From the NCBI GenBank assembly GCA_029260735.1, contig JAJDCR010000016.1:1-64000 (forward strand): a stretch of DNA of 64,000 bases. The letters are read 5' to 3'. Made by a program: the position numbers and the translations under genes. The notes under the pieces are model-generated. The model did not search any database and was not told the origin of the DNA. It saw only the letters and a program-made list of their open reading frames with translations. This DNA is from Planctomycetota bacterium. Its GTDB lineage: Bacteria; Planctomycetota; Uabimicrobiia; Uabimicrobiales; Uabimicrobiaceae. This document shows, piece by piece, positions 29,101 to 44,100 of the stretch. Positions within the stretch are counted from its first letter, which is position 1. Each line of letters opens with the position of its first letter.

Positions 29101-32100
29101 AAATTTCAGCCCCAAAGTAAAAAGATTTCTTTGGAGCAAGTTGTTTTTCCAAGGTCATATTGCTGGAAAGAAGCCTTGCCTTCTCTGATTTTATTCTTAG
29201 AGGAAAAATTAAATGAAAAATCTTCCGAAAACCAAAAAAACCTTTCTTTTTCTTGGTCTGCCCAGAAGAAAGGCTTTGGTCGGGAAATTTATGCCCAAGG
29301 AAAAGGCAAAGTATTTTCCTGCTCTCTACCGGAGAAACTTCCTCAGCGCCCTTCTTTCTCTCGCTTAGAGTGGAAACAAAATTCCGAAGAAGAGATCTAT
29401 TCTTTATTTCGCGATATCAATTTAGACTACGGGCCCTTTTACCGAGTCATTGACGAAGTCTTCTGGCAAAAGAAAGAAGCCTGGGTCAAAATGAAAACCT
29501 TTTCTGATTCTGATAGCTGTAATTCAGATAATTTTTCCATTGCTCTTGTTTCAATTTTAGATGGGCTTTTCCAAGCCTCTGTTTTCTTGTCGGTTCAAAC
29601 CAAGCAAATGAAACTTCCTTTACCCTTTGCTCTTGCTAAGTTCGATCTTTTTTCTTTTTCCTCAGGAGAACTATGGGTCCATTTAGAGAAAGAAAATGAG
29701 GAGGGAAAATATAAAGTAGATTTATGGAGCGGAGAAAACCTTGCTGCCCAAATATCGGGACTCGCTCTGCGCGATCAAAATCCTTCAGAAAAAAAATCTT
29801 CAGAGCAAAATTCTCAAGGGCAAAATTCTTTTTCCAAAAATACAAGAACTGTATCCGCCGATTCTTTTGGACATCCTCCGAAAATAAACCTCTGGCTAAA
29901 AAAGATACTAAAAAAAGAAGTCAGTCTTATATTAGAAGTTCCCTTTGATGCCATAAGCTCTCAAGATGACTTTGGCGATTATGGTTTTGATTCGATTACT
30001 TTCACAGAGTATGCTAATGGACTAAATGAAAAATATGGACTGGAGCTAACCCCGACGGTTTTTTTTGAATACAATAATGTCGATGATTTAAGCGCTTATT
30101 TGGCCCAAGAGTACTCTTCTATTTGGGCCAAGCATTGCCCTCAAGAAGAGGAAGAAGAACAGGAAGGAAAAAAAACTCAAGAAAACGAACCAAAAGTGCT
30201 AATCCAAGAGCAGTTAAATGATACAGTCCGGGACTACAGCTTCAGAGACACAGACATTGCCATTATTGGAATGAGCGGAGTTTTTCCCCAAGCAGAAAAT
30301 ATTGAGACCTTTTGGAAAAACCTCTGGATGGGAAAAAATTGTGTCACAGAAGTCTCAAGTGATCGTTGGGATTGGCGAGAGCACCCTCCTGAGCTTCGTT
30401 GGGGTGGCTTTTTGGAAAACATCGATAAATTTGACGCTCCCTTGTTTAAAATATCACGCCCAGAAGCTGAATTGATGGACCCTCAGCAACGGATATTTTT
30501 GCAGCTAGCCTGGAGTGCTTTTGAAAATGCAGGCTATGCTCCTCGAAGTTTAACCGGGCAAAAAATAGGGGTTTTTGCCGGATCAACTTTCCAAGACTAC
30601 TTTGAACTTCTCTGCAAGCAAGATTTACTGGAAGCCCACACTTCCACAGGAATGGTCAGTTGTATTTTAGCTAACCGAGTGTCCTATTCGCTTGGTCTTT
30701 CTGGGCCAAGCGAAACAGTGGATACCGCTTGTTCTAGTTCTCTCGTTGCCATTCATCGAGCCATCCAAGCAATTCTTATGGGAGATTGTGAGTGGGCTTT
30801 AGCTGGAGCAATCAATGCCATTTTGACTCCTTCGATATCTCTCTCCTTTCAAAAGGCAGGAATGCTCTCTCTGGACGGGAAATGCCATAGCTTTGATAAA
30901 AGCCCCAATGGCTACGTTCGAGGAGAGGGAGGAGGTATTCTTGTCTTAAAGCCCTTAGCAAGAGCGAAGAAAGAGGGAGATTATATTCACGCGGTTATTA
31001 AAAGTTGTCTGGTCAATCATGGTGGAAATGCGCACAGTTTGACAGCTCCTAGAGCTTGCGCCCAGGCAAAACTCATTGAGGACGCTTTAGATAAAGCCCA
31101 AGTAGATCCCCAAAGTATTAGCTATATTGAAACTCACGGAACAGGAACTCAACTCGGTGACCCTATTGAAATAGAGGCTTTGAAAAAGGTATTTGCCAGA
31201 GAAAACCTTCTTCAAAAAAGCTGTGCTTTGGGAGCTGTTAAAACTAATATTGGACACCTAGAAGCAGCAGCTGGCATGGCGGGAATCATAAAAACTATTC
31301 TTGCTCTCCAACATAAAGCTTTACCTCAAAATCTCCACTTTGAAAAACAAAACCCTTACATTGATTTGGAAAAAACTCCGTTCTACTTTCTTTCGGAAAA
31401 ACAGCCTTGGGAAGTGCAGGCTAAGCAAGGTTCGTTGCGTCGGGCAGGAGTCAGTTCTTTTGGGTTTGGAGGGAGCAATGCTCATGTTGTTTTAGAGGAA
31501 TTTCCTAAGTATCTCCCAAATATAAAAAGAAGTTTTCCAGAAAAGGAAGAACTCGTCATTTTTTCCGCTCAAACTCCCGAGAATTTGCTCGGGTACTTAA
31601 AGAGCTTTGTTTTCTGGCTAAAAGAAAATGAGCCAGAGAATTCTTTTCCAGATTTTTCCCTTTCAGATATAGCTTACACCTTGCAAGTTGGTCGGGAAGC
31701 TATGTCCACTCGCTGTGCCTTTGTCGCCCAAAATAAAATCCATTTGCTCGCCCAGCTGAGAATGTTCATTGAAAAATTTACTTTTTCGCAGGATCTAAGC
31801 TCTTGGAAAAATGAAAAAGAAGAGTATCTCTATGTCCAAAATGGAAAAGATAAAGAACCTGTTTATTTTTGGCAGGAGGAACCAGAAGGGCAAGACATTT
31901 TATTCCGGTGGTTTATAAAAAGATCTTGGAAAAAATTAGCTTCTACTTGGACACAGGGAGGAAATATTGCTTGGTCTTCTTTTTATTCCGCCCGCAACGA
32001 GGAAGAAAAAGAAGAAAAAGACAGGTCCCCAAAAAAGGTTCCTCTTCCCACTTACTCCTTCTCTCAGGAAAGGTATTGGTTTAGCGATATCCCTATCTCG

Positions 32101-35100
32101 TCAAGAACTCCATCTCTTAAAACGAAAAAACTAGAAAAAAATATTTGCTCAAAAGAAAAGCAACTCTCTTTTTATGAGCCTGTTTGGAAAAACCAAGCTC
32201 TTTCTTTACAAGAAAAGAATAAAAGAAATGTGCCCACTCTTTGGATAGGAGCTGACCCTAGCTGGAAATACTTGATTGAGGAACTTCCCGAGGCCAAACC
32301 CGAACTTTTCTTTTGGGCTTCCTTCGGGGAATCTTTTAAAACTTTCTCGAAGCAAGACTATCAAGTACGAGAGAATATCCCAGCAGACTACGAAAAACTT
32401 ATTAAAGAAGTTCTTGCTCAAAACCCCCTATTGGCTCAGATTGTTTTTATGCTCCCTCCCTCCGATTTTTCCTTAGATTCCAAAGAAAGAAAAAAGGAAA
32501 AAACAAAAGAAGGAAGGCAAAATTACAAGAAAGGAAAAGAAGGACTTTACTGTCTTCTTAAACTCTGCCAAACTGTTTCTCAAAAAAGCTTTCAAAAGAT
32601 TCATCTATGGGTAGTATCAAGGGGAGAAAAAAATCCTTACGCGGAAGCCTTACCTGCTTTTGGAAAAAGTCTCCAAGGAGAAAGCTCCCAGTGGAGTTGT
32701 TTTTTCATCCAACTTCCTTCTCCTTGCTTGTCTTTTGAAAACTTAAAGACAATTTGGCAAGAAATTCAGAGAAATTCGGGGACAGAAAAGGATGTTCGCT
32801 ATGAAAAAGACCAGCGGCAGCTAAAAACGCTGGCTTCTTCTTTCCCTAAAACAAACAACTGTGCTTGGTTCAAAGGGGGAATCTATCTAATTACGGGTGG
32901 ATCAGGGCAATTAGCCCAGAGACTGGCACTTTACTTAACCCGACATTGGTCTGCCCGTATTCTTCTAGCAGCCCGGCAAGAGAAAATTTCTTTTTTGGAA
33001 GAACTTCAGAAAGAACAAGAAGGCGGAGCAGAAATTCATTACCTTAGTGCAGATATTTCAAAAGAAAAATCCTGTCAATACTTAATCGACTTTGTCGAGA
33101 GCAAATGGGGAGGAATTAATGGGATCATTCATTGTGCGGGGATTATCTCGCCGAATCCCTGGCGAGAAAAAACTCCTCTCGAAATGGAAGAGGTTCTCGC
33201 GAGTAAAATAGAGGGATGTCTAAATTTAGACAGAGTTAGCCAAAAAAAGAAGCTCGACCTCTTTCTTTTATTTTCCTCTCTCTCTTCTTGGACTGGTTTG
33301 GAAAAGAATCTGGACTATGCTTTTGCCAATGCTTTTCTCGACAATTTTTCTTATTGGCGGCAAGAACAAAAAAAACAAGGCAAACGATTTGGTCATACTC
33401 TTTCTCTTAACTGGCCTTTATGGGAAGAAGGAGGTCTCAAGCTCTCGGCTGGACAAGAAAACTGGATTTGGGAAACTCAAGGAATAAAGGCTCTTCCCAC
33501 TCAGGAAGCTTTTAATGTTTTGGACTTAGTCGGAGAAAAAAACTCCGGCCAGCTTTTTGTTGCTTGGGGAAACTCTGAAAAAATAGATCGATACCTACAG
33601 GGGAAAACCACAGTTGTAGAGTCCTTTGCTTTAACAACAAATGAGGCCGAGCAAGGAAAAGAAAAAAAGGAATCCCTTCGAGGAAAGCTTGAGGAGATAG
33701 TGTCTAAACTACTGAGAATTCCTCTTGTCGATACTGAAGAAAGCTGGGGCAACCTGGGACTTGACTCTATCTTGCTCAAAGAGTTAGTCGAAGAGATCAA
33801 TGAACACTACTCGTTAAACTTAAATCCCAGTGTACTATTTAGCTACGAAAATATTACTCACCTAGAATCTTTTTTAGAAAAAAAGCTCTCTTCTAGCCGA
33901 TTCTCCAGGCTACTGGCAAAGCTCCAAGCAAAAAGAGAGAAAAAACATTTTCAGCCCAAAGATGATTCTTCAGAGAAAAAAATCTCAGCGCGCGGGAAAA
34001 GCAAAGAAGAGAACCCTGGCGGCCTAATTGCTATCATCGGGATGAGTGCTCTTCTTCCCCAATCTCCTGATTTGGAAACCTTTTGGGAAAACCTCGAAGC
34101 AAAGCGAGATCTTGTCACAGAAATGTCGGAAGAACGTTGGACCCAAGGAGGTTTCTCTACCATCAATGAAGATTTTAAGTTACCCCGAGAGGGAGGTTTT
34201 CTTTCAGATATTGATACTTTTGATTCTTCTTTTTTTCAAGTTTCTCCCCGAGAAGCTGCTTATATTGACCCCCAGCAACGTCTGTTGTGGCAAGAAGTTT
34301 GGAAAACATTGGAGAATGCCGGATATAAAGCTTCTGATTGGTCAGGCTCTAATTTAGGTTTATTTGTCGGAGCTCAATTCCAAGACTATCATAATTTATT
34401 GGTTCGAGAAAAAAGCTATGATCTTTATGAGGCAACAGGGAACTGCTCGAACATGCTCGCAAACCGTCTCTCGTTTTTCTTCAACTGGCATGGCCCTAGT
34501 GAAACCGTTGATACCGCTTGTTCCAGTTCTCTAGTCGCTCTTCATCGGGCAATAAAATCTTTGCAAAGTGGAGAGTGCCCTGCTGCTATTGTCGGAGGGG
34601 TTAACCTTCTTTTAGATGGACAAACTCTTCTTATGACGGAAAAGCTAGGAGTTCTTTCAAAGACAGGCCGCTGTCGAACCTTTGACCACGATGCCGATGG
34701 TTATGTCAAAGGAGAAGGAATTATCAGCATTTTTGTGAAGCCACTAGAACAAGCCAAAAAAGATGGAGATCATATTCGTGCTGTTATCCGAGCTAGCATG
34801 GTAAATCATGGAGGACGTTCTCATTCCCTGACCGCTCCTAATCGAGATGCTCAGGCTCAACTGATAGAAAAAATATATAGCCAAAACAATATTGATGTAG
34901 AGAGCATCGGCTACATAGAAACTCATGGAACAGGGACAGAACTGGGAGATTTAGTCGAAGTAGAAGCTCTAAAACAGGCTTTCTCTAAATTAGGAAAACT
35001 AGAAAAACTAGGAGAAAATTCCCCCCGAGAATTTCCCTTTTGTGCTTTGGGTTCAGTTAAGACCAATATTGGGCACTTAGAAGCGGCTGCTGGTTTAGCG

Positions 35101-38100
35101 GGGGTAGCCAAAGTTGTTCTTGCTTTGGAGCACAAAAAACTTCCTGGTTTAGTTCATTTTCAAAAAGAAAATCCCTATTTAGACTTAATAAAAAGTCCTT
35201 TTTATCTAGGGAAGAAAACAGAAGATTGGAAAAAAATAGAAACCCCTCGCCGAGCTGGTGTTAGCTCTTTTGGGTTTGGAGGAACGAATGCTCATGTTGT
35301 TTTAGAAGAGTATGACAATGAGCAAAATTCACCGACAAATCAAACTAACCCGACAAAACAAACTCATAGACTTTTCCTTCTCTCAGCAGGGAGCTCTAAA
35401 CAACTCCATCAATATGCCCACTCTTTTTGGAAGTACCTTTGTTCATCTCCTCCTATTTATCTAAGCGATTTATGCTACACTTTGCAAATCGGACGGGAAG
35501 CCATGCCTTACCGTTTGGCAATTCTCGCCTCTAACCTCATCGATCTTAAAGAAAAACTTTCGCTTTTTCTGGAAAAGAATTTTGTCTCTCCCTCTCCCTT
35601 GTGGTATCAAAGTGAGAACGAAGAAGAAGAAGTTTTTTCTTGGAGTTACCTAAAGGACAATTCCTCTCAAACAGAAAACATCTCTTTCCCAGAGAGCTGG
35701 GGAGATTTAAAAAACATTATAAAGCTTGCCCAAACTTGGGTTTTAGGCGAATCGATTAACTGGGAACGTTTCTATCAAGAAGGGGAATGTTCTCGTTTAG
35801 CTCTTCTTGCCTACCCTTTTGCCAAAGAAAGACATTGGTTTCAGACAAAACCAAAAGAAAGAAAATTCTTTTTAAGAAAAGAGAATTTAGCTTGGCTAGA
35901 CCACCGAGTCAATGGGAAAAATGTCTTAGCGGCAACTGCTTATTTGGATTGGGTTTTAACCCACTGCTTTTACCAACTGGAACAAGATAACTCACAAAAT
36001 AACTCACAAAATAGCTCAATAGTCATTACCGGAGTGACTTGGTCGCTACCTCAATTGGAAGCTAAAGACTTGTTCGTCAATTGGAGGAAAAAGGGAGAAG
36101 TGCTTTTTTTTGATTTTGAAAATTTAGAAAAAGACCTTACTCTTAGGAAGAGTATATATTGCCAAGGATCTGTTTACAAGAAAGAGCAGAAAGAGCAAAA
36201 AAACAAAAAAGAGAAAACTTCCAAAAACCAACTAGTAACTAAAGGGGAAAAGAAATCTACCTTTCCTCAGCAAGATAAAATTCTTCTCTCTCAGGAAAAA
36301 AGAATTTGGGAGAAAAAAGAATTTTATGAGCATCTCAAAGGGAAAGGGCTAGATTATGGAACGAGCTTTCAAACAGTAGAGTGGGTCAAAGAAAACGGAG
36401 ACGAGGCTTTTGCTGAACTATCCTCTCAGCAACTCTTTTGGCCCGGTTTACTAGACGGGGCTTGGCAAATACTAAGCACTTTAGATTCATTTTCTGAAGG
36501 AAAATCAACACCTGTTATTTTTTTCTTGGAGGAGTTAGAAGTTTTTGCTCCTCTATCTTCTCCTTGTTATGCTCACGCCCGCAAACAAAAAGAGGAAGGA
36601 AATTACCATTATGATATAGATATTCTAAGTGAGAAAGGAGAAATTCTCCTTCGCACAGTAGGCCTAGTTTTGCAATCCTTCGAGAAACAAATCCATGCTC
36701 TTGAACCAAAAGAAACCTGGGAAGAAAAATGGTATGGGGGTAGGAAAATCTCTGCTGATGAAGCCAGTTTGCAAGAGAAAATTACTCAGGAAATTATAGA
36801 GGAAATGGGGCAACTATTAGAGGTTTCTAACCAAGAGATTGATGAGAAGGAAGATTGGCAACAGTATGGTTTAGACTCCATGGCTTTCACAGAGTTTGCC
36901 AGTAGATTACAGGGAAAATGGAGCTTTGAATTATCTCCGGCAGTTTTTTTTGAGCACCGCAACATCTCTACTTTATCTCAACACTTTGCCTCTGCATTAT
37001 TTGAGGAGATGTTTTCTCCCCCAGAGGAAAAAAAGAAAACAGAGTCGAAGCCTTCTTCTAATTATACAGCCCAGGAGAAAAGCCTTCCTCTTCTAGTTGA
37101 AAAGGAACTAGAGAAACCAGAGGAATTGGAGAAACTAGAAGAGCCTATTGGCTCATCTGTTGCAATTATAGGAATGAGCGGAGTTTTTCCTGCTTCCCCG
37201 AATCTCGATGTCTTTTGGGAAAACCTAGAGAAAAAAAGAGATCTTATCCGAGAGGTTCCTCCCGAACGTTGGAATTGGCAGGAGTATTCTGATTTACCAG
37301 GGCTACGGTGGGGCGGTTTTATCGAAAACGTAGATTGCTTTGATGCCCCTTTTTTTAAGATATCTCCTCGGGAAGCTGAGTTGATGGACCCTCAGCAACG
37401 ATGGTTTCTTCAGTTAGCCTACCAAGCCATTTCTCATGCCGGTTATCCTCCCCAAAGTTTGGCCGGAAAATCAACAGGAGTTTTTGCCGGAGTGTCCACT
37501 AGCGATTATGAAGAAATACTGAAACAAAGTGGACTCCATGACGCCTACATCGCTTCAGGTTTTTCTCGGAGTATTCTGTCGAACCGAGTTTCCTATCTCT
37601 TAGACCTAAATGGGCCCAGCGAAACCATTGATACCGCTTGCTCTAGCTCACTGGTAGCGCTTCATCATGCTACCCAAGCACTATTTGCCAAAGACTGCCA
37701 GATGGCTTTGGTCGGAGGAATTCACCTTATCTTGACTCCCTCCTTGTCCCTCTCTTTTAGTAAAGCGGGGATGCTCTCTCCTCACGGACGTTGCTATAGT
37801 TTTGACAAAAAAGCCAATGGTTATGTCCGATCTGAAGGAGGCGGAGTTCTTCTTCTCAAGCCACTGGAGAAAGCTTTGAATGATGGAGACTATGTTCATG
37901 CCATTGTTCGATCTACAGCCGTGAATCACGGAGGGCATAGTAATAGTCTGACGGCTCCTTCTGTAGAAGCACAAGCCCAGCTTTTGAAAAAAGCTTATGA
38001 GAAAGCGAAGATATCTCCTGAAAGTATCGGCTATATTGAAGCTCATGGTACCGGGACGGCTCTGGGAGATCCCATTGAAATAGAAGCTCTTAAAAAGGTC

Positions 38101-41100
38101 TTCTTTTCGGAGAAAGGAAGAAAAACTTGTGCTATTGGCTCGGTCAAAGCGAATATAGGGCACCTAGAAGCGGCGGCGGGAATAGCAGGAGTTATTAAAG
38201 CGGTTCTCTCTCTCCAAAATAAAAAGATTCCAGGGGTCACACACTTCAGAGAACAGAACCCACATATTGATATGAAATACAGCTCTCTCTACATTGCCGA
38301 AAAAACTCAGGCCTGGGAAACTCCTCTCCGAGAAGGCAAAAAAGAACCGAGAAGAGCTGGAGTCAGTTCTTTTGGCTTTGGTGGGAGTAATGCTCATGTT
38401 CTCTTAGAAGAATGGGATAGAGGAGATTTAGACAAAAAAGAAAAAGAAGAAGACATTCCTTCTCTTATTCTTCTTTCTGCTTTAGAAAAAGAGCAACTTC
38501 TCGAATATGCAAAAGAACTTTACCGAGTCCTTCGGCAAAACCCTTCGACTAAGAAAGAAAATCTCACGGACATTGCTTACACTCTTCAGGTAGGACGAGA
38601 AGAGTTTTCAGAACGTGTTTTCTTTTTGGCTAAGAACAAAAGAGAACTTCTAAAACAACTCGAACAATTCTGGGAAAAAAATATCCCCAAGATCATTTCT
38701 ACGAAAAAAGAATCGAACAAAGAATGGAAAGTGGTTTGGCAAGAAGAAGAAGGCCAGAGAATGCTCGGCAAACTTTTAAAAAGCAAAAACTGGGAGTCCT
38801 TGTCTCGCCTATGGGCAATGGGAGTTCCGATTAACTGGCGCGAAGCTTACCAAGGGGAAAAGAAAAATAAAGTTCCCCTTCCCATGGTTCCTTTTCGGCA
38901 TTTTTCCTACTGGGTGCCCCAAAATAGAAACGAAGAAACTCTTAAAATAGAAGCATTCTCTCAGAGGGAATTTCAACAGTATATCCATAAACATAATCTC
39001 TATTTAGAAGGTCATAAAATTGGAGGTAAGGCTCTCTTACCGGCAACTTTCTATTTAGAAAAAATCTGTTCCAGTGTACTGGAAACAACAGGGAAAAATC
39101 CTACTTATTTAAAAAACGTGACTTACCCAAATGCTTTTACTTTAAATAAGGAAAAGAGAAAAGAGCTTCTTTGGGAAATCGACAGTAAAAAAGAAAAACT
39201 ATCTTTTCTCTTTAAGAGTTTCTCCCAAAAAGAAACTCTTAAAGAAACTATCCATTGCCAAGGAGAAATCGCTTTCTTTTCTATCGAAAAACGTTACTTT
39301 AAGGAATCGATATCCTCTCTTTTAACTCGTTTCCACTCTCGCTCTCAGCAAAAAGAAATCTATGGCAAACTAAAAGAGCTAGACTTTCTCTACGCTCCTG
39401 AGTTTCAATCTGTTCAGTGGTGGTCTCGATCAGAAGAAGAAGCTTTTTCTCACTTAAAGCTACCTCCGAGTCGTTCGATAAGTACAATCGAAAGACACAT
39501 CCACCCGATCCTTCTCGACGGAGCTTTACAAACCGCCTTAGCAGTAAAGAAGGGCTCACAAGGGATTCCCTTTAGCTTAGCAGAGGTAAAAATTTATCGG
39601 AGAATTCCTAACGATGTTTACGCTTACGTCCAGTTTCAATCACTCAAAAAAGAATACAACATCACTCTCTTAAGTTGGGAAAGCGAAGTCATCATTGAAA
39701 TAAAAGGACTTCGAGTTCTCCCGGAAAGACCTCTTCTCAAGAAAGAGGTGAAAGAGGCCTTTTCTTTTTATTCTCTGGAGCAAAAACCACAGCAAAAACC
39801 ACAGCAAAAACCAACAGATCATAGAGGCAGTATAGAGCAAACTATTCAAAAGCAAATATCTGAGATTCTTAAAATTAAGATGGACGACATTGATCTACAA
39901 GAAGATTTTAGCGCTTATGGATTTGATTCTATCTCCCTCACTGAGTTAGCCAATCAACTGAACGAATTTTACTCTTTGTCTCTGACCCCCGCTTTATTTT
40001 TTGACTACCACACTCCCCAAAAATTAACCGCTTATCTAATGGATAAACATGGTAAGCAAGTGCTTTCAAAAAACGATGGATTAACAGCACTGGGAGTGCT
40101 TTCTCATGATCAAAAATTGGAACAAAAATCGGAAAAGTTGGTGCCAGACATCAAATTAGTGCCAGACACCAGAAAATCGGAAAAATTAGTGCCAGACACC
40201 GAATTAGTGCCAGACACCAGAAAAAATTCGCTTGATATTGCCATTATTGGAATGGCAGGAGTATTTCCGGGCAGTCCTGATTTAGACATTTTCTGGGAAA
40301 ACTTAAAAGAGGGAAAAGATTGTATTACTGAAATTCCTTCTTCTCGGTGGAGTTGGCAGGATCATTTTGGAAAACCGGAGCGTAATTCTTTGCAAACTCA
40401 AGTAAAATGGGGAGGGTTTATTTCTAATGTCGATGCTTTTGATGCTGCTTTTTTCCGAATATCTCGGCATGAAGCGGAATTGATGGACCCCCAGCAGCGT
40501 ATTATGCTTGAAATGGCCTGGAAAGTAATTGAAGAAGCTGGCCACTGCGTTTCACAACTTCCTCTGACAGGTCTTTTTATAGGAGTGACGTCTTCTGATT
40601 ATGCTCAGTTACTCCATCAGGAAAATATCCACGAAGCTCATAGTGCGACAGGAGTTTCTTATAGTATTTTAGCGAACCGAGTTTCCTACCTCTTAGATTT
40701 ACGAGGACCAAGTGAAGTGGTCGACACAGCGTGTTCTAGTTCTCTTGTTGCCATTCACCGTGCTGTCAGAGCAATACAAGGAGGGGACTGTGAGCTTGCT
40801 CTGGTCGGAGGTGTCAACTTAATCTTATCTCCTTCCTTACATATTTCCTTTGATAAGGCAGGAATGCTCTCTCCTGATGGCCGCTGTAAAGTTTTTGATG
40901 CCAGCGCCAATGGTTATGTACGAGGAGAGGGTGCTGGAATGATCTTTCTCAAACCACTAGTCAGTGCTCAGAAAGAGGGGGATCATATTTATGCTATGAT
41001 CAAAGGTAGTTCGGTCAACCACGGAGGGCATGTTAGTACTTTAACAGCACCGAGTACAGAGGCTCAAAAAGAGCTTTTGGTGAAAGCTTATCAAGAGGCC

Positions 41101-44100
41101 AGAATAGACATTCACGATGTTAGCTATATGGAAGCGCATGGAACAGGAACAAACCTAGGAGACCCTATTGAGTTTAATGCTCTAACAAAGGCCTTCAAAG
41201 AGCTTGAAACGGAAGAGTATCCCAAGCAAGGTTGGTGTGCTTTAGGATCGGTTAAGACAAACATTGGTCACTTGGAAGCCGCAGCTGGAATTGCCGGAGT
41301 AATTAAAGTACTTTTAGCGATGAAACATAGAGTTTTACCTCCGCATCTCCATTGCCATAAACTGAATGATTATATTAACTTAGAAGAGAGTCCTTTTTTT
41401 ATTATCAAAACAAAAAGGCCTTGGCATCCTAATCGTTTAATTGCCGGAGTGAGCTCTTTTGGTTTTGGAGGAACCAACGCTCATGTCATTTTAGAGTCTC
41501 CTTCTAAACTTTCTTTTTCTCCAGAAACAGGTTCTTCAAAGCTTATTGTTTTATCCGCTCGCACAGAAGAAAGTCTTTACGCTCGGGTTAAAAACTTGGG
41601 AGATTATCTAAAAAATAGGCCCAATGGATGTTTGAGTGACTTAGCCTACACTCTACAAGTTGGCCGAGAACATATGGATTGCCGACTTGCTTGGCTGGTT
41701 CGAAACTACCAGGACTTAGAAAAAGCAATAGAGGATTATCTGAAGGCAGAAGATGTTTCTCTTTTCTTTTGGAAATCTATCGGGAAAAAGCGTTCCCGCT
41801 TTCAGGAAGAGGGGAAGCCAAAATCATGGATAAAAAATTGCTTGGCCGAAGAAAAATTGGAAAAGATAGCTTCTTTATGGGTCGAAGGATACAATATTCC
41901 TTGGAGTGAACTCTATCTCAAAGAAAAAAGACAGCGTCTATCCTTACCAACTTATCCTTTTACTCACGAGTCTTATTGGTTTCCTCAAAAAAGAAAAAAA
42001 GAGAGTGATTTCTCTTTGTCGGAAGTTACCCCCAAACTTTCCTATTATAGACCAGAGTGGAAAAAGCAAATAAGAGAGGCCACTCAAAAAGAGAATCCTC
42101 CTCTGGAAAAAATTCTTATCTATTGTCCTCAAAAATGGCAAAATCACCTAGAATCCGTTATGCTCAAAAAAGCTTGGAAAAATTTGATCTGGGTTTTTCC
42201 AGGAGAGACTTTCTCTACTTTAGAAGAACAGCGTGTCTATTCTCTTTGTCCGGGAAAAAAAGAGGATTATCTAAAGTTAACAGAGGAACTTCTCGCTTTA
42301 GGAGAGCTTCCTAAAACTATTTTTCTACTCCATCCTCACGGCAAAACATTTCCTGAAAAAGGAAGTCTAGGAGCAAGAGCAGAAGCTTTACTTTACTTTT
42401 CGCAAGCTTGGGCAAAACATTCTCAAAGTGCTCAGATTTTCTCTGTCCTTTTTTCTCATCCTCATCAACTGGTTAATAAAGGAGATCGCTCTCTTCTAGG
42501 ATTGGTTCAAAGTATTTGCTTGGAAACACTTCTCTTCGACTACGCTTTATTTGAGTGGAAAACTCATTCTCTTCCCTCTTGCTCTCATCATTTAATTGAT
42601 CAACTGCAGGCAGAGTCAAATAACAGGTCTTCCGCCATAGAAATACTTTACAACGAAGAAGAAGAAGAAGAAGAAGACAAGAAAGAGGAAAAAGACAAGA
42701 AAAAACGCTGGGAAAGAGAAATGATCCCTTTTGACTTACCTCTTCCAAAAAAATCTCCCTGGCGCAACAAAGGAGTTTACCTTATCACCGGGGGAATGGG
42801 AAAAATAGGATTTCATCTCGCCCAATACTTAGCCCAAAAAACCTCTGCGCGTTTAGTTTTAGTAGGACGTCATCAGCTTTCTTCAGAAGAAGAGAAAAAA
42901 ATAGAGCTGCTTAGACAAAGCGGAAGTGAAGTAATTTATCGAGCTCTAGATATCGGAGAAAGAAATCTATGCGAAGAACTTGTTGAAGAGATTAGGCAAA
43001 CTTGGGGCACTCTTCATGGTATTTTCCACTGTGCGGGTGTATTTTCTGATCTTTTTTGGCAAAATTTAAATTCAGAGCAAATAGAAAAAAATATCCGCGG
43101 AAAAACTCAAGGAGCTATTCATTTAGACGAACTTACCCAGAAAGACCAACTGGATTTCTTTGTTTTGTTCTCTTCTCTTTCTGCTTTTTTGGGTATATCT
43201 CCTGGGGCTGACTATGCCTTGGCTAATGATTTTCTCGATCGTTTTGCTCACGAACGTAGAGAAAAAGAAGAAAAAGGAAAACGCCAAGGAAAGAGTATTT
43301 CTATCAACTGGCCTCTTTGGAAAGAAGGAGGAATCGGACAAGAAAGCCCTCTTCTTGCTCAATGGGCTCAATGGAGCTGGCAAGAGCAAGGTATGCTCAC
43401 TCTTCCTTTGGAAAAAGCTATCGAGGCCTTAGAGAAAATTCTCTCCAGTTCTTTTCCTCAAGTAGCTGTTGCTTGGGGAGAAGATGAGCGGATTAAAAAA
43501 AATCTATCTCTCAGAAAAAACGAAAAAAATAAGGAAAACGAAAAAAATAAGGAAAGCAGAAAAAATCAAAGAAACAAAATCTCCTCGTCAGAAAGTGAGC
43601 TTCTTTCTTTTTCACAGCTTTCTTCCAAAGACCTAAAGTCTGAGGTCGCTCACCTCTTGGGAATTTTGGAAAAAGAAGTTAATCAAGAATCTTCTTTTGG
43701 AGAAATGGGATTTGATTCCATTATGCTAAAAGAATTCGCTTTAGCGATAGAAAAAAAATACAAAATCACTTTCTCTCCGAGTCTTTTCTTTCAGCATGAA
43801 AATATTTTTGCCCTGTCTCAATATTTAGAGTCTATTGCGCCAAAAAATATTTCTTCTTTATCCGACAATGAAGATAGCAAAGGTGCAGAATTTCGTGAAA
43901 AAATACAATCATCTCCCCAGAAAAGAAGAGGAATTATTTCGCCTCCAATAGAAAAAATAGCGATTGTCGGAGCCAGTGGAGTTTTTCCCGAATCTCCTGA
44001 CTTGGCTAGTTTTTGGGAAAACTTGGTTCAGCAAAAAGACTTGATTAGAGAAATCCCTTCCCAAAGATGGGATCTAAGTCTTTATTATGAATCCACTCCT

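Larger units (their letters stand above)
40234..43845 (+). other. PKS module 5: KS-KR-ACP
   Basis: KS5 about residues 4686-5108 with Cys4852, His4987 and His5031. KR region about 5285-5740 with GGMGKIG (5538-5544), Ser5666, Tyr5679 and Asn5683. ACP5 Ser5847 (GFDSI). All expected catalytic residues are present. Confidence 0.87.

Noticed and set aside
34024-37008. Non-elongating KS in module 3, as in classical dehydrating bimodules
   Set aside because: Cys2781, His2916 and His2966 are all present, so inactivity cannot be claimed.
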